From positions 1-64,000 of the forward strand of contig JAWKQN010000009.1 of assembly GCA_041390125.1 (NCBI GenBank): a stretch of DNA of 64,000 nucleotides. The letters are read 5' to 3'. Below are positions 10,214 through 18,816 of the stretch, one piece after another. A program made the translations under genes and the position numbers. The first letter of the stretch is position 1. The number at the start of each line of letters is the position of its first letter. Origin of the DNA: Gemmatimonadota bacterium (lineage in GTDB: Bacteria > Gemmatimonadota > Gemmatimonadetes > Longimicrobiales > Gaopeijiaceae). A model generated the notes under the pieces. The model worked only from the letters and a program-made list of their open reading frames with translations. It was not told where the DNA came from and searched no databases.

Positions 10214-11589
10214 GCGCGCCGGAGCGGATCCGCATCGCGAGTGGACAGGGCTTCTGGGGAGACGACCTGGAGGCGCCCGTCCGGCAGGTGGAAGGCGGCC
10301 CCATCGACTATCTGATGCTCGACTATCTGGCCGAGGTCACGATGTCGATCATGCAGAAGCAGCGCAGCCGGAACCCGGACGCCGGGTACGCGCGCGACTT
10401 CATCCCGCTCATGCAGCGGATCTTCCCCGCCTGTGTGGAGCGCAACGTGCGCGTGGTCACCAACGCCGGCGGCGTGAACCCGGACGGGTGCGCCGAGGCC
10501 CTGGTGGCCGCCGGGCGCGAGGCCGGGGTGGCCGGTCGGGCCCGGGTGGGGAAGGTGACCGGCGACGACCTGATGGAGCGCCTCGATGCGCTCCTGGCCG
10601 AAGGCCATGCGCTGGCCAACATGGAGAGCGGCGCCCCGCTCGAGAGCATCCGCGACCGGGTGCAGAGCGCCAACGTCTACATCGGAGCCCGCCCCATCGT
10701 CGAGGCCCTGGGCAAGGGCGCCCACGTGGTCGTCACCGGGCGCTCCACCGACACGGCGCTCACGTACGCGCCCATGATCCACGCCTTCGGGTGGGACTGG
10801 GCGGACTACGATCGCATTGCGGCCGGCGTGGTCGCCGGCCACATCAACGAGTGCGGGGCCCAGTGCTCGGGCGGCAACTGCCTGATCGACTGGTGGACCG
10901 TCCCCGACCTGGAGAACGTGGGCTTCCCCATCGTGGAGGCCAGCCCGGACGGGACGTTCGTGGTGACCAAGCACGGCGGGACCGGCGGCCGCATCAGCCG
11001 CGCCACCGTGACCGAGCAGATCGTCTACGAGATGGGCGACCCCCGCACGTACATCACGCCGGACGTGGTGGCGGACTTCACCACCATCCACCTGGATGAC
11101 CAGGGCGGCGATCGTGTTGCCGTACATGGAGTAAAGGGCTCCCACCCCACCGAGTTTCTCAAGGTCTCGATCGCCTATGCGGACGGCTGGAAGGCGGTGG
11201 GGACGCTGGTCTACGCCTGGCCGGACGCGGTGGCCAAGGCCCGAGAGGCGGACCGGGTGCTCCGCGCCCGATTGGACCGCCTGGGCCTCCGCTTCGACGA
11301 GATCCGCACGGAGCTGGTCGGCTGGGACGCCACCCACGGGCACCTGGCGGGCGATCCCCCGGCGGACCTGCCCGAGGTGCAGCTCCGCATCGGCGTCCGG
11401 GGTCAGGACCGGGCGGCGGTCGAGCGCTTCACGCGCGAGATCGCTCCGCTGGTGCTCACCGGTCCGCCGTCCGTGACCGGCTTCGCGGGCGGGCGTCCCG
11501 CCGTGCAGGAGATCGTGGCCTACTGGCCGGCGCTCATCCGCCGCGAGGCGGTCGAGCCGCATCTCGCCGTCGACGTGCTGGAGGTCTGA
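10210..11589 (+). CDS. AtuA family protein (DUF1446), N-terminal module
   Basis: Protein of 459 residues matching the large N-terminal domain of AtuA, an essential but biochemically undefined protein of acyclic terpene (citronellol/geraniol) catabolism. Visible family blocks include GFWGDDLEAP, DYLMLDYLAEVTMSI, VTNAGGVNP near the N-terminus and YIGARPIVEAL, VVTGRSTDTAL, KHGGTGGRIS later. In Pseudomonas AtuA this is fused to a small ferredoxin-fold domain; here that domain is the next gene. GTGA overlap with the carboxyltransferase. The reaction is unknown and should not be assumed. Confidence 0.85.
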   Translation: MSAPERIRIASGQGFWGDDLEAPVRQVEGGPIDYLMLDYLAEVTMSIMQKQRSRNPDAGYARDFIPLMQRIFPACVERNVRVVTNAGGVNPDGCAEALVAAGREAGVAGRARVGKVTGDDLMERLDALLAEGHALANMESGAPLESIRDRVQSANVYIGARPIVEALGKGAHVVVTGRSTDTALTYAPMIHAFGWDWADYDRIAAGVVAGHINECGAQCSGGNCLIDWWTVPDLENVGFPIVEASPDGTFVVTKHGGTGGRISRATVTEQIVYEMGDPRTYITPDVVADFTTIHLDDQGGDRVAVHGVKGSHPTEFLKVSIAYADGWKAVGTLVYAWPDAVAKAREADRVLRARLDRLGLRFDEIRTELVGWDATHGHLAGDPPADLPEVQLRIGVRGQDRAAVERFTREIAPLVLTGPPSVTGFAGGRPAVQEIVAYWPALIRREAVEPHLAVDVLEV

Positions 11590-11963
11590 TGGTCCGCGTC
11601 CCGCTGGTCCAGCTCGCGCATGCCCGCTCGGGCGACAAGGGCGACACCGCCAACGTGGGGGTGATCGCCTACCGCCCCGAGGACTACCCGGTGCTGGTGG
11701 AGCAGCTCACCCCGGAGCGGGTGAAGGCGTTCTTCGGCGAGCGCGTCCAGGGCAAGGTCGAGCGGTACGAGCTGCCCAACCTGCACGCGCTGAATTTCCT
11801 GCTGCACGGGGCGCTGGGCGGGGGCGGCACGGTCTCGCTCCTGACGGACGCTCAGGGCAAGGTCTTCTCCACCGCGCTGCTGCGCATGGAGGTCGAAGTG
11901 CCCGAGGCGGTGGCCGAAGCCACCCGTGGTCGCGGGCGGCTGCCGTCCGGGACCGGGGCGTGA
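11589..11963 (+). CDS. AtuA-like ferredoxin-fold domain protein (split C-terminal module of AtuA)
   Basis: Protein of 124 residues corresponding to the C-terminal domain of fused AtuA proteins, recognisable by VPLVQLAHARSGDKGDTANV at the N-terminus, VERYELPNLHALNFLLHGALG-like sequence in the middle and a short acidic/Arg-rich tail. It starts inside the stop codon of the preceding AtuA module (TGATG), so the two are made together and probably form one complex. Despite the fold name no iron-sulfur cysteines are present. Function unknown. Confidence 0.8.
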   Translation: MVRVPLVQLAHARSGDKGDTANVGVIAYRPEDYPVLVEQLTPERVKAFFGERVQGKVERYELPNLHALNFLLHGALGGGGTVSLLTDAQGKVFSTALLRMEVEVPEAVAEATRGRGRLPSGTGA

Positions 11964-12003
11964 GTCCGGTGCGCCGGCCCGGGCTCCGCGAGGGGACGGG
12001 CGC

Positions 12004-12771
12004 ATGAGCGAGGTCCTGCTCCAGTCGCTCGAGGCCGGCGTCCTCACGCTGACGCTGAACCGGCCCGACAAGCGCAACGCGCTCGACTCGACCCTCGTCG
12101 CGGCGCTCTCCGAAGCCCTGCACCGGGCCACCTCCGGTCCGGACGTGCGGGTCGTGCTGCTCCGGGGGGCGGGCAAGGACTTCTCGGCCGGGGCGGACCT
12201 GGCCGAGCTCGAGCGCACCCTGGACGACGGCCCCGACGCCCACCTGGAGAACGCCAACCGCCTGGGCGGGCTGTTCCTGGCGCTCAGGGCGCACCCGGTC
12301 CCCGTCATCGCGGCGGTGCAGGGGCGGGCGCTCGCCGGGGGCTGCGGGCTGGCCACGGCCTGCGATCTGGTCGTGGCCAGCGCGGGCGCGCAGTTCGGAT
12401 ACCCCGAGGTCAACCTGGGCTTCGTGCCGGCCATGGTCATGGCCATCCTGCGCCGGAAGGTGGGCGAGGCGGCCGCGTTCGACCTGGCGGTCCTCGGCGA
12501 GCGGATCGGCGCCGAGCGCGCCCACGCGCTCGGCCTGGTCTCCAGGGTCTTCCCGGACGAGGCGTTCGACGACGCCGTGGTGGAGCTGGCCCGGGGGCTG
12601 GCTGCCAAACCGACCGACGCCGTGCGGACCACCAAAGCGCTCCTGTACGACCAGGACGGGCGGTCGTTCGCGGAGGGCATCGCCCTGGGCGCCCAGGTCA
12701 ACGCCCGCGCCCGCTCCACCGACAGCTTCAAGGCCGGCGTGCGCGCCTTCCTGGCCGGCCAGCGCCGGTAG
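12004..12771 (+). CDS. Enoyl-CoA hydratase/isomerase family protein
   Basis: Protein of 255 residues with the crotonase fold. Oxyanion-hole residues sit in the SAGADLAELE segment and in the RALAGGCGLATACDL segment. The catalytic position in FGYPEVNLGFVPAM carries a Glu (PEV) as in hydratases. As last catalytic gene after the MCC-like subunit and AtuA pair it may be the methylglutaconyl-CoA or isohexenylglutaconyl-CoA hydratase of the same route; this is inference. ATG chosen at 12004 because MSEVLLQSLEAG is the usual N-terminus; a 40-base gap separates it from the AtuA module. Confidence 0.88.
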   Translation: MSEVLLQSLEAGVLTLTLNRPDKRNALDSTLVAALSEALHRATSGPDVRVVLLRGAGKDFSAGADLAELERTLDDGPDAHLENANRLGGLFLALRAHPVPVIAAVQGRALAGGCGLATACDLVVASAGAQFGYPEVNLGFVPAMVMAILRRKVGEAAAFDLAVLGERIGAERAHALGLVSRVFPDEAFDDAVVELARGLAAKPTDAVRTTKALLYDQDGRSFAEGIALGAQVNARARSTDSFKAGVRAFLAGQRR

Positions 12772-12773
12772 CG

Positions 12774-13025
12774 ATGGCGTTTCGCCCCTCACGCTCGGCC
12801 GGCCCCGGCCGTTTCCTGGTGGCGCGCGGGGCGCTGTTCGTGCTGGGCGGGGGGTGCGCGGTCGTGGGGATGGTGCTGCCCTCCCGGATCCTGGTCTGGG
12901 TCGCGATCGCCATCTTGTTGGTGGCCTTCCTGTTGCGCTTCACCGCCGGAAGCGTCACCTCAGGTCCCGAAGGCGCCCCCGGCGATGCCGGCGAGGACGA
13001 GGAGACGGCGCCTCCGGCCGGCTGA
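12774..13025 (+). CDS. Small two-helix membrane protein of unknown function
   Basis: Protein of 83 residues starting two bases after the hydratase stop. A basic N-terminus is followed by two hydrophobic segments (about 15-34 and 39-56, the second LVWVAIAILLVAFLLRF), then an acidic Gly/Glu-rich tail. The spacing suggests co-transcription with the hydratase. No recognisable family; similar tiny membrane proteins are common in this kind of genome. Confidence 0.6.
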   Translation: MAFRPSRSAGPGRFLVARGALFVLGGGCAVVGMVLPSRILVWVAIAILLVAFLLRFTAGSVTSGPEGAPGDAGEDEETAPPAG

Positions 13026-13082
13026 GCCCGACCGGGCCCAACCCACCCTCCACCCGCCCCGGGCGTCGCGCGATCGTGCCTC

Positions 13083-14561
13083 ATGCACGCGCCGCCCGAC
13101 CTCGACCGCCTCCTGCGCGACCGTTTCCGCCTGCCCGCCTTCCGGCCCGGTCAGCGCCCGCTCATCGAAGCGGTCCTGGCGGGCCGTGACGCCTTGGGCG
13201 TACTGCCCACCGGGGGCGGGAAGTCCCTGTGCTACCAGGTCCCGGCCGCCGCGCGCGGTGGGCTGTCCGTGGTGGTCACCCCGCTGCTGTCCCTCATCGA
13301 CGACCAGGTGGGGCGCGCCCGCGCCCTGGGCTTCCGGGCCGAAGGCCTCGGGTCCACCCGGGCTCCGGGGCGCAACCGGGCCGCGCTGGAGGCGGCCGCC
13401 CGCGGGGAGCTGGACCTCGTGTTCCTGGCCCCGGAACGGCTGGAGCAGGAGCCCGTCCGGCGCCTCCTCAGGGCCGGGACGGTGTCTCTCGTGGTGGTGG
13501 ATGAAGCGCACTGCATCTCCCTGTGGGGGAACGATTTCAGGCCGTCGTACCGGCGCCTGGGCGAGGCGCTGGCCCGGCCCCGCACCTTCCCCGTGCTGGC
13601 CCTGACGGCCACGGCCACCCCGGCGGTCCGGCTGGACGTGGCCCGCGTGCTCGACCTGCGCACCCCGGAGCAGGTGGTGCTGTCGTTCGACCGCCCCAAC
13701 CTGTCCTGGACCGTGGTCCGCTGCGCGGGACCGGGCGCCAAGCGGGACGTGCTGCTCCCGGCGCTCCGGCGGGCGCTGGCCGAGGCGCCCTGGAGCTCGG
13801 CCATCGTCTACGCGGGGACCCGGCGCGCCGTCCGGGCCGTCCACGCCGAGCTGGCCCGGGCGGGCCTGGAGGCGCGCCCCTACCACGCCGGGCTGGACGC
13901 CCCCCTCCGGCTGGAGGCCCAGCGCTGGTTCCTGGAGGCCCGCCACCCCGTGCTCGTGGCCACCAACGCGTTCGGGATGGGGATCGACCGGCCGGACGTA
14001 CGCCTCGTGGCCCACCACAGCGTCCCCGCCTCCCTGGAGGCCTACTACCAGGAAGCCGGACGCGCGGGCCGCGACGGCCGCCCGGCCCGGGTGCTGGCCC
14101 TGGACGCCCCCGCCGACCGGGACCTGCGGCGCGGGCTGCTGGACAGCTCCCGCCCGCCACCCGACCGCCTGGCCGAGCTCCACGCGGTGCTCCTCCGGGT
14201 CTTCGGGCCGGGGCGCCCCGTCCGGCCGGACCGCCTCCGCACCGGGTTGGCCCCGGCCTGGGCGGGGCAGGCCGGCCCCGCGGCCCTGCGGGGGCTCGAG
14301 GCCGCGGGCGGTCTGAGCGTCCGGGAGGACGGCCTCCTGCACATCCACGAGGGCCCGCTGGACCTCGGGCCCGTCCGGGCGCTCCGGCGCCAGGGGGTGG
14401 ATGGGCTGGCGGCCGCGGAGCGGTTCCTGCGGACCCGGGGCTGCCGGCGACGGGTCCTCCTGGGCTGGTTCGGGGAGTCCGCACCCAGCGAATGCGAGGC
14501 CTGCGACCGCTGCGCGCGCACGGCGGTGTGGCGCCGGACCCTCGGCCGCACAGGCGGGTAA
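13083..14561 (+). CDS. recQ: RecQ-family ATP-dependent DNA helicase, short form
   Basis: Protein of 492 residues, a 3'-5' superfamily 2 helicase. Walker A PTGGGKS (42-48), motif II DEAHC (140-144), TATATP (motif III), FGMGIDRPDV (motif V) and YYQEAGRAGRDG (motif VI, about 322-333) are intact. Four zinc-ligand cysteines lie at the extreme C-terminus (Cys454, Cys471, Cys474, Cys477, ending CEACDRC), after an inserted winged-helix-like region, and there is no HRDC domain. This differs from E. coli RecQ and resembles the shorter RecS-like branch. ATG at 13083 is the first start that gives the typical N-terminus. Confidence 0.9.
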   Translation: MHAPPDLDRLLRDRFRLPAFRPGQRPLIEAVLAGRDALGVLPTGGGKSLCYQVPAAARGGLSVVVTPLLSLIDDQVGRARALGFRAEGLGSTRAPGRNRAALEAAARGELDLVFLAPERLEQEPVRRLLRAGTVSLVVVDEAHCISLWGNDFRPSYRRLGEALARPRTFPVLALTATATPAVRLDVARVLDLRTPEQVVLSFDRPNLSWTVVRCAGPGAKRDVLLPALRRALAEAPWSSAIVYAGTRRAVRAVHAELARAGLEARPYHAGLDAPLRLEAQRWFLEARHPVLVATNAFGMGIDRPDVRLVAHHSVPASLEAYYQEAGRAGRDGRPARVLALDAPADRDLRRGLLDSSRPPPDRLAELHAVLLRVFGPGRPVRPDRLRTGLAPAWAGQAGPAALRGLEAAGGLSVREDGLLHIHEGPLDLGPVRALRRQGVDGLAAAERFLRTRGCRRRVLLGWFGESAPSECEACDRCARTAVWRRTLGRTGG

Positions 14562-14582
14562 CCGTGCCTCGACCTGGGGACG

Positions 14583-14623
14583 CGGGGCCGTACTCGGCGG
14601 GCCACCGGCCGCCTGCGGCCCCG
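14583..14623. terminator. Possible hairpin after recQ
   Basis: Eight-base inverted repeat CGGGGCCG / CGGCCCCG enclosing a 25-base GC-rich loop that can pair internally. It sits between the recQ stop and the acyl-CoA dehydrogenase start. No T tract follows, so it is weak as a terminator. Confidence 0.3.
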
Positions 14624-14641
14624 TGCGTACATCCGGAGCCC

Positions 14642-15928
14642 ATGCAACCGTACCTGACCGACGAGCACCGCGCGCTACAGCGCGCCGTCCGAGACTTCGC
14701 CCTGGAAGCCATCGTCCCCGTGGCCCGGGACCTGGACGAGCGCTGCGAGTTCCCCTGGGAGAACGTGCGCGCGATGGCGGAGCGGGGATGGCTCGGGGTG
14801 CCGGTGCCGCGCGAGCTCGGCGGCATGGGCCTGGACTACCGGAGCTACATCCTGGTGGTGGAGGAGCTGGCCAAGTTCTGCGCCAGCCACGCCATCACCA
14901 TCTCGGCCCACACCACGCTGGGCACCTCCCCCATCCTCACCTTCGGCACCGAGGACCAGAAGGAGCGCTTCGTGCCGCTCCTGGCCTCCGGCCGTGTCCT
15001 GGGTGGGTTCGGCCTGACCGAGCCGGGCGCGGGCTCCGACGCCGGCGGCACCCGGACCCGGGCCGTGCGGGAAGGGGACGGCTATCGCCTGAACGGCGCC
15101 AAGATCTTCATCACCCACGCCGGCGTGGGCGAGATCTTCACCGTGACCGCCGTGACCGACCCCGAGGCCGGCGCGCGCGGGATCACCAGCTTCGTGGTCA
15201 CCAAGCCCACCGTGGACGTGGAGCGCGCGCGTCGGGTCGGCATGGGACACGTGGAGGACCTTCCCTTCCTGGACGGCGTGAAGGCCGGGAAGAAGGAGGA
15301 CAAGATGGGATGGCGGGCCTCGGACACGCGCGAGCTGCTGCTCGAGGACGTGTTCGTGCCGGAGGCCAATCGTCTCGGCGAGGAAGGGCAGGGCTTCATC
15401 AACTTCATGAAGACCCTGGACGCGGGTCGGATCGGCATCGCGGGGCTGTCGCTGGGCCTCGCGCAGGGCGCCTTCGACGTGGCCCTGGCCTACGCCCGCG
15501 AGCGGGAGCAATTCGGCAAGAAGATCTTCGACCTGCAGGCGGTGCAGTTCCGTCTGTCGGAGCTCGCCACCGAGCTCCAGGCCGCGCGCCACCTCACGTA
15601 TCACGCCGCCTGGCTCAAGGACCAGGGGCAGCCGTTCACGAAGGAAGCCGCGATGGCCAAGCTGTACGCGTCCGAGCTCTGCATGAAGGCCACGATCCAG
15701 GCCGTGCAGATCCTGGGAGGCGCGGGGTATTCGAGCGACCACCCCGTCGAGCGCATGCTGCGCGACGCGAAGGTCTGCGAGATCGGGGAAGGGACCAGCG
15801 AGGTGCAGAAGCTCGTGATCGGTCGCTTCCTCCAGAAGCAAGTGCTGGAAGACCTGCTGGCGGAGCCCTGGGACGCCGTCTCCGAGCCGGAGACCGCGGA
15901 GGCCCGTGTGGGCGCGCTGGCCCGTTAG
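14642..15928 (+). CDS. Acyl-CoA dehydrogenase
   Basis: Protein of 428 residues, FAD-dependent flavoenzyme introducing the alpha-beta double bond in acyl-CoAs and passing electrons to ETF. Seen: N-terminal helical domain, FGLTEPGAGSDAGGT (flavin/substrate site, about 123-137), KKEDKMGWRASDT, REQFGKKIFDLQAVQF, and the catalytic Glu in EIGEGTSEVQ near the C-terminus. A 20-residue loop (RRVGMGHVEDLPFLDGVKAG) precedes KKEDKMG, as in many long members of the family. Chain-length preference cannot be told. ATG at 14642 gives the standard MQPYLTDEHRALQ start. Confidence 0.93.
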   Translation: MQPYLTDEHRALQRAVRDFALEAIVPVARDLDERCEFPWENVRAMAERGWLGVPVPRELGGMGLDYRSYILVVEELAKFCASHAITISAHTTLGTSPILTFGTEDQKERFVPLLASGRVLGGFGLTEPGAGSDAGGTRTRAVREGDGYRLNGAKIFITHAGVGEIFTVTAVTDPEAGARGITSFVVTKPTVDVERARRVGMGHVEDLPFLDGVKAGKKEDKMGWRASDTRELLLEDVFVPEANRLGEEGQGFINFMKTLDAGRIGIAGLSLGLAQGAFDVALAYAREREQFGKKIFDLQAVQFRLSELATELQAARHLTYHAAWLKDQGQPFTKEAAMAKLYASELCMKATIQAVQILGGAGYSSDHPVERMLRDAKVCEIGEGTSEVQKLVIGRFLQKQVLEDLLAEPWDAVSEPETAEARVGALAR

Positions 15929-16063
15929 ACCCGTTCGGAGGAGGCCCGAGCGCGCGACGCGCGACGGCCGGTGCTCGTCCCGCAGGCGGCCACGCCCGGA
16001 CGAGCCCGGGGTCGCAGAACGAGCGCGGCGACGGCGGTCCTCCGGGAGACACCGGAACCAGGA

Positions 16064-17773
16064 GTGCGTAGAGAGATCCTGATCAGCGCGTCCTCGCACG
16101 AGTCGAGGGTGGCGCTGCTCGAGAACGGAAAGCTCGTGGAGTTCATGTTCGACCGGCCCGACCAGGGCCGCATGGTCGGCGACATCTTCCTCGGGCGGGT
16201 CGAAGCCGTGCTGCCGGGCATCCAGGCGGCCTTCGTGGACATCGGGACCGACAAGGCCGGGTTCCTCCACGTCTCGGACATCGCGCCCGAGGAGGAGGAG
16301 GACGACGAGCCGGAGCCCCAGCCGCGTGCCAAGGGCGGCCGGCGCGGACGCCGAGGCCGCAAGGGCGGGGGAGGCGGCGGAGGGGAGGACGCCTCCGACG
16401 GCGAGGAGACCCCCTCCGGGGACGACAGCGGGAACGGGAACGGCGGCGGCAACGGCCGCAGCGGCCGCTCCAACGGCCGCCCGCCCCGACGGGCCCGCAA
16501 GTTCCCGCCCATCCAGGAATACATCTCCAAGGGCCAGACGGTCATCGTCCAGGTGACCAAGGAGCCCATCAGCACCAAGGGCCCCCGCCTCACCACGCAC
16601 ATCTCGCTGCCCGGCCGCTTCCTGGTCTACATGCCGGGTTCGTCGCGGGTGGGCGTGAGCCGCAAGATCGGCGACCGCGCGGAGCGGAGCCGCCTGCGCT
16701 CGCTCGCCAAGGAGATCCTGCCCAAGGACCAGGGCGGGATCATCGTCCGCACGGTGGGCGAGGACTTCAACCGCGACACGTTCCAGGCGGAGTTCAACGA
16801 GCTGCGCGGCACGTGGCTCCAGATCGAGGCGGCGGCCAAGGAGGCGGAGGCGCCCGCGCGCGTGCACCGGGGTGCGCACCTCGTGAGCGGCATCATCCGC
16901 GACCTCTTCAGCGACCGCTTCGAGCGGCTGACCGTGGATGCGAAGCAGGTCTACGACGAGATCCGCTCGTACGTGAGCAGCGTCGATCCCGACCTCGTGG
17001 GCCGCGTGAAGCTCTACCAGGGCGAGGAATCGCTCTTCGACAAGGAAGGCATCGAGGAGGAGATCCAGGGCGCCTTCCAGCGCCGGGTGGATCTCCCGTC
17101 GGGGGGCTACATCGTCATCGAGCCCACGGAGGCGCTGGTCTCGATCGACGTCAACACCGGTCGCTTCACGGGGAAGGGCAAGAAGGACCCCGAGGAGACC
17201 ATCCTCAAGACCAACCTGGACGCCGCGCGCGAGATCGCGCGTCAGCTGCGCCTCCGGGATGTGGGCGGCATCATCGTCTGCGACTTCATCGACATGGAGC
17301 AGCAGAAGCACCGCGACAAGGTGCTGCACGAGCTGCGCTCCCACCTGGGGCGCGACCGCGCCCGTACCAAGACGTTCGAGCTGTCCGCGCTCGGTCTGAT
17401 CGAGATGACCCGCCAGCGCGTGCGGCCGCCGCTCTTCACGGCGCTCACCGAGATGTGCTCCCAGTGCGGGGGCAAGGGACGGGTGTACACGCCCAGCTCC
17501 GTGCTACGGGCCACCGAGCGCGCGCTCGGCCGCATCCACGCAGAGGGGAAGGAACGCACGGTGGTCGTGCGCACCCACCCCGAGGTGGTGCTGCACATGA
17601 TGGAGTCCGAGCCCGACTTCGTGGAGCGGATCCAGCGGCGCACCCGGCTGAAGGTGGACGTGCGGGACGATCCGCTCCTCAACCAGGACGAATTCCGCCT
17701 CCTGGTGGGCCCGGCCGAGACCGACGTCACGCAGAAGTACGTGATGGACGGCGACCCGGGGAACGGGAACTAG
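16064..17773 (+). CDS. rng: Ribonuclease G/E family endoribonuclease
   Basis: Protein of 569 residues from a GTG giving VRREILISAS, the usual RNase G N-terminus; the frame is open further left to an ATG at 15971 but the extra 31 residues look non-family. It cleaves single-stranded AU-rich RNA at 5' monophosphate ends and matures rRNA. Catalytic Asp362 (SIDVNTGRF) and Asp410 (CDFIDM) and the zinc-link CxxC (Cys465, Cys468) are present. The S1 domain (about 38-190) is split by a low-complexity insert of roughly 73 residues (75-147) rich in Glu, Gly, Arg and Asn. RNase G followed by L21/L27 is a conserved gene order. Confidence 0.92.
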   Translation: MRREILISASSHESRVALLENGKLVEFMFDRPDQGRMVGDIFLGRVEAVLPGIQAAFVDIGTDKAGFLHVSDIAPEEEEDDEPEPQPRAKGGRRGRRGRKGGGGGGGEDASDGEETPSGDDSGNGNGGGNGRSGRSNGRPPRRARKFPPIQEYISKGQTVIVQVTKEPISTKGPRLTTHISLPGRFLVYMPGSSRVGVSRKIGDRAERSRLRSLAKEILPKDQGGIIVRTVGEDFNRDTFQAEFNELRGTWLQIEAAAKEAEAPARVHRGAHLVSGIIRDLFSDRFERLTVDAKQVYDEIRSYVSSVDPDLVGRVKLYQGEESLFDKEGIEEEIQGAFQRRVDLPSGGYIVIEPTEALVSIDVNTGRFTGKGKKDPEETILKTNLDAAREIARQLRLRDVGGIIVCDFIDMEQQKHRDKVLHELRSHLGRDRARTKTFELSALGLIEMTRQRVRPPLFTALTEMCSQCGGKGRVYTPSSVLRATERALGRIHAEGKERTVVVRTHPEVVLHMMESEPDFVERIQRRTRLKVDVRDDPLLNQDEFRLLVGPAETDVTQKYVMDGDPGNGN

Positions 17774-17775
17774 GC

Positions 17776-17799
17776 GTCCCGTCCCTCGTCCCGTCCCTC
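17776..17799. repeat. Perfect 12-base tandem duplication
   Basis: GTCCCGTCCCTC occurs twice head to tail immediately after the rng stop codon. It is too short to be more than a local slippage product or part of an RNA structure. Confidence 0.6.
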
Positions 17800-18420
17800 G
17801 TACAGGCCCGGGGGCCTGAGCCACATCCCCCGTCGCCGGTGCCGCAGCCCGTCCGGTCACGCCCTGACGTGGGCCGTCCACGCCAGGCTTGCCCGGCCGC
17901 GGGTCCGGGTGTATCGAGCAGATAGCTCTCCGATCCATGGGCCGCGCGGACGCCCGGCCACGATGGTGGAGCCACCGGCGGGCCCCGCAGGCCCGCAGGT
18001 CCCCCGCGCCTCCGGATGGAGGCATGCCGAAGGTGGCGCGGCATGGAGCGGAGGGTGCGGCCCACGTCCTCGCCCGGGACGGGCCACGGAGCCGACCCCG
18101 TGGCCGGAGCCGCAGAAAACGGCCGGCGTTCCGCCCGATGGAGGAGGCGATGCCACCGGGCAGTCCAGGAGGCCCGGGGTGGACCCAGCGTCCGCCCCGG
18201 GCCTTCGTCGGTCCGGCGGGAGGGAGGGTCCGTCCGTTCCCGCCCGTCCGGCGGGGGGGATCGTCCCTCCGTTCCCGCCTGGTCGGGCCGCCGCCTCCGT
18301 CGCCGGTCCGCCGAGGGCCGGGCGACGGGCAGCCCGCGACTCCGTCGCCGCTCGACCGGGCCGCCGCCGGTCCCACCGGGGCTCCTCCGGCCCGTCCTGA
18401 CGGCGTTTCCCGCCCGACCC

Positions 18421-18449
18421 TTGAAGCCCCGCAGCCCGGATTTTACCTT
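18421..18449 (+). promoter_or_regulatory. Candidate promoter of rplU-rpmA
   Basis: TTGAAG (18421-18426), 17-base spacer, TACCTT (18444-18449). It lies in a rare AT-richer patch 34 bases before the rplU ATG, leaving a leader of about 28 bases with an AAAGAGG ribosome site. Confidence 0.45.
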
Positions 18450-18483
18450 ACCAGGCTCAGATCTGACCTACAAAGAGGACACC

Positions 18484-18795
18484 ATGTACGCCGTCTTCCG
18501 CACCGGGGGCAAGCAGTTCAGGGCGGAGCCGGGGGCTACCCTCCGGGTTCCCACGCTCGACGCCGAGCCCGGCGACAGCGTCACGTTCGACGACGTCCTG
18601 GTCGCGTCCAACGGCGACTCGGTCTCCGTCGGCACGCCGGTCGTCTCCGGTGCATCCGTCAAGGCGGAGGTCATCGGCCACGGCCGCGACAAGAAGATCA
18701 TCGTCTTCAAGCGCAAGCGCCGGAAAGGCTACCGCAAGAAGCAGGGTCACCGGCAGGGCTTCACCGAGATCCGCGTGGACTCGGTCGCTCTCTGA
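18484..18795 (+). CDS. rplU: 50S ribosomal protein L21
   Basis: Protein of 103 residues with the L21 beginning MYAVFRTGGKQFR and the basic C-terminal loop KRKRRKGYRKKQGHRQGFT that contacts 23S rRNA. An AAAGAGGACACC ribosome site precedes the ATG. It is followed 21 bases later by rpmA, the universal L21-L27 pair. Confidence 0.98.
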   Translation: MYAVFRTGGKQFRAEPGATLRVPTLDAEPGDSVTFDDVLVASNGDSVSVGTPVVSGASVKAEVIGHGRDKKIIVFKRKRRKGYRKKQGHRQGFTEIRVDSVAL

Positions 18796-18816
18796 TCGCC
18801 GCTCGAGGAGAGGACC

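Larger units (their letters stand above)
17774..18483. other. 710-base non-coding leader region before rplU
   Basis: The longest stretch in the window without a convincing gene. Open frames here have skewed Arg/Pro/Gly composition and no family motif. Besides the 12-base tandem repeat it holds two copies of TCCGTTCCCGCC (18233-18244 and 18268-18279) and many C-tract/G-tract inverted repeats. I searched it by eye for RNase P RNA, tmRNA and 6S features and found none. A promoter can be read at its right end, next to rplU. Confidence 0.5.

Noticed and set aside
15971..16063. Longer N-terminus for RNase G
   Set aside because: The 31 extra residues are Arg/Ala/Thr-rich and precede the exact family start; the nearer GTG was preferred, although its ribosome site is poor.
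14675..17344. 889-residue minus-strand open frame opposite acyl-CoA dehydrogenase and RNase G
   Set aside because: Same type of shadow; the plus-strand products carry complete catalytic motifs.
17909..18400. Possible gene in the rplU leader
   Set aside because: Arg/Pro/Gly-rich translation with no ribosome site or motif; also overlaps equally long frames on the other strand.
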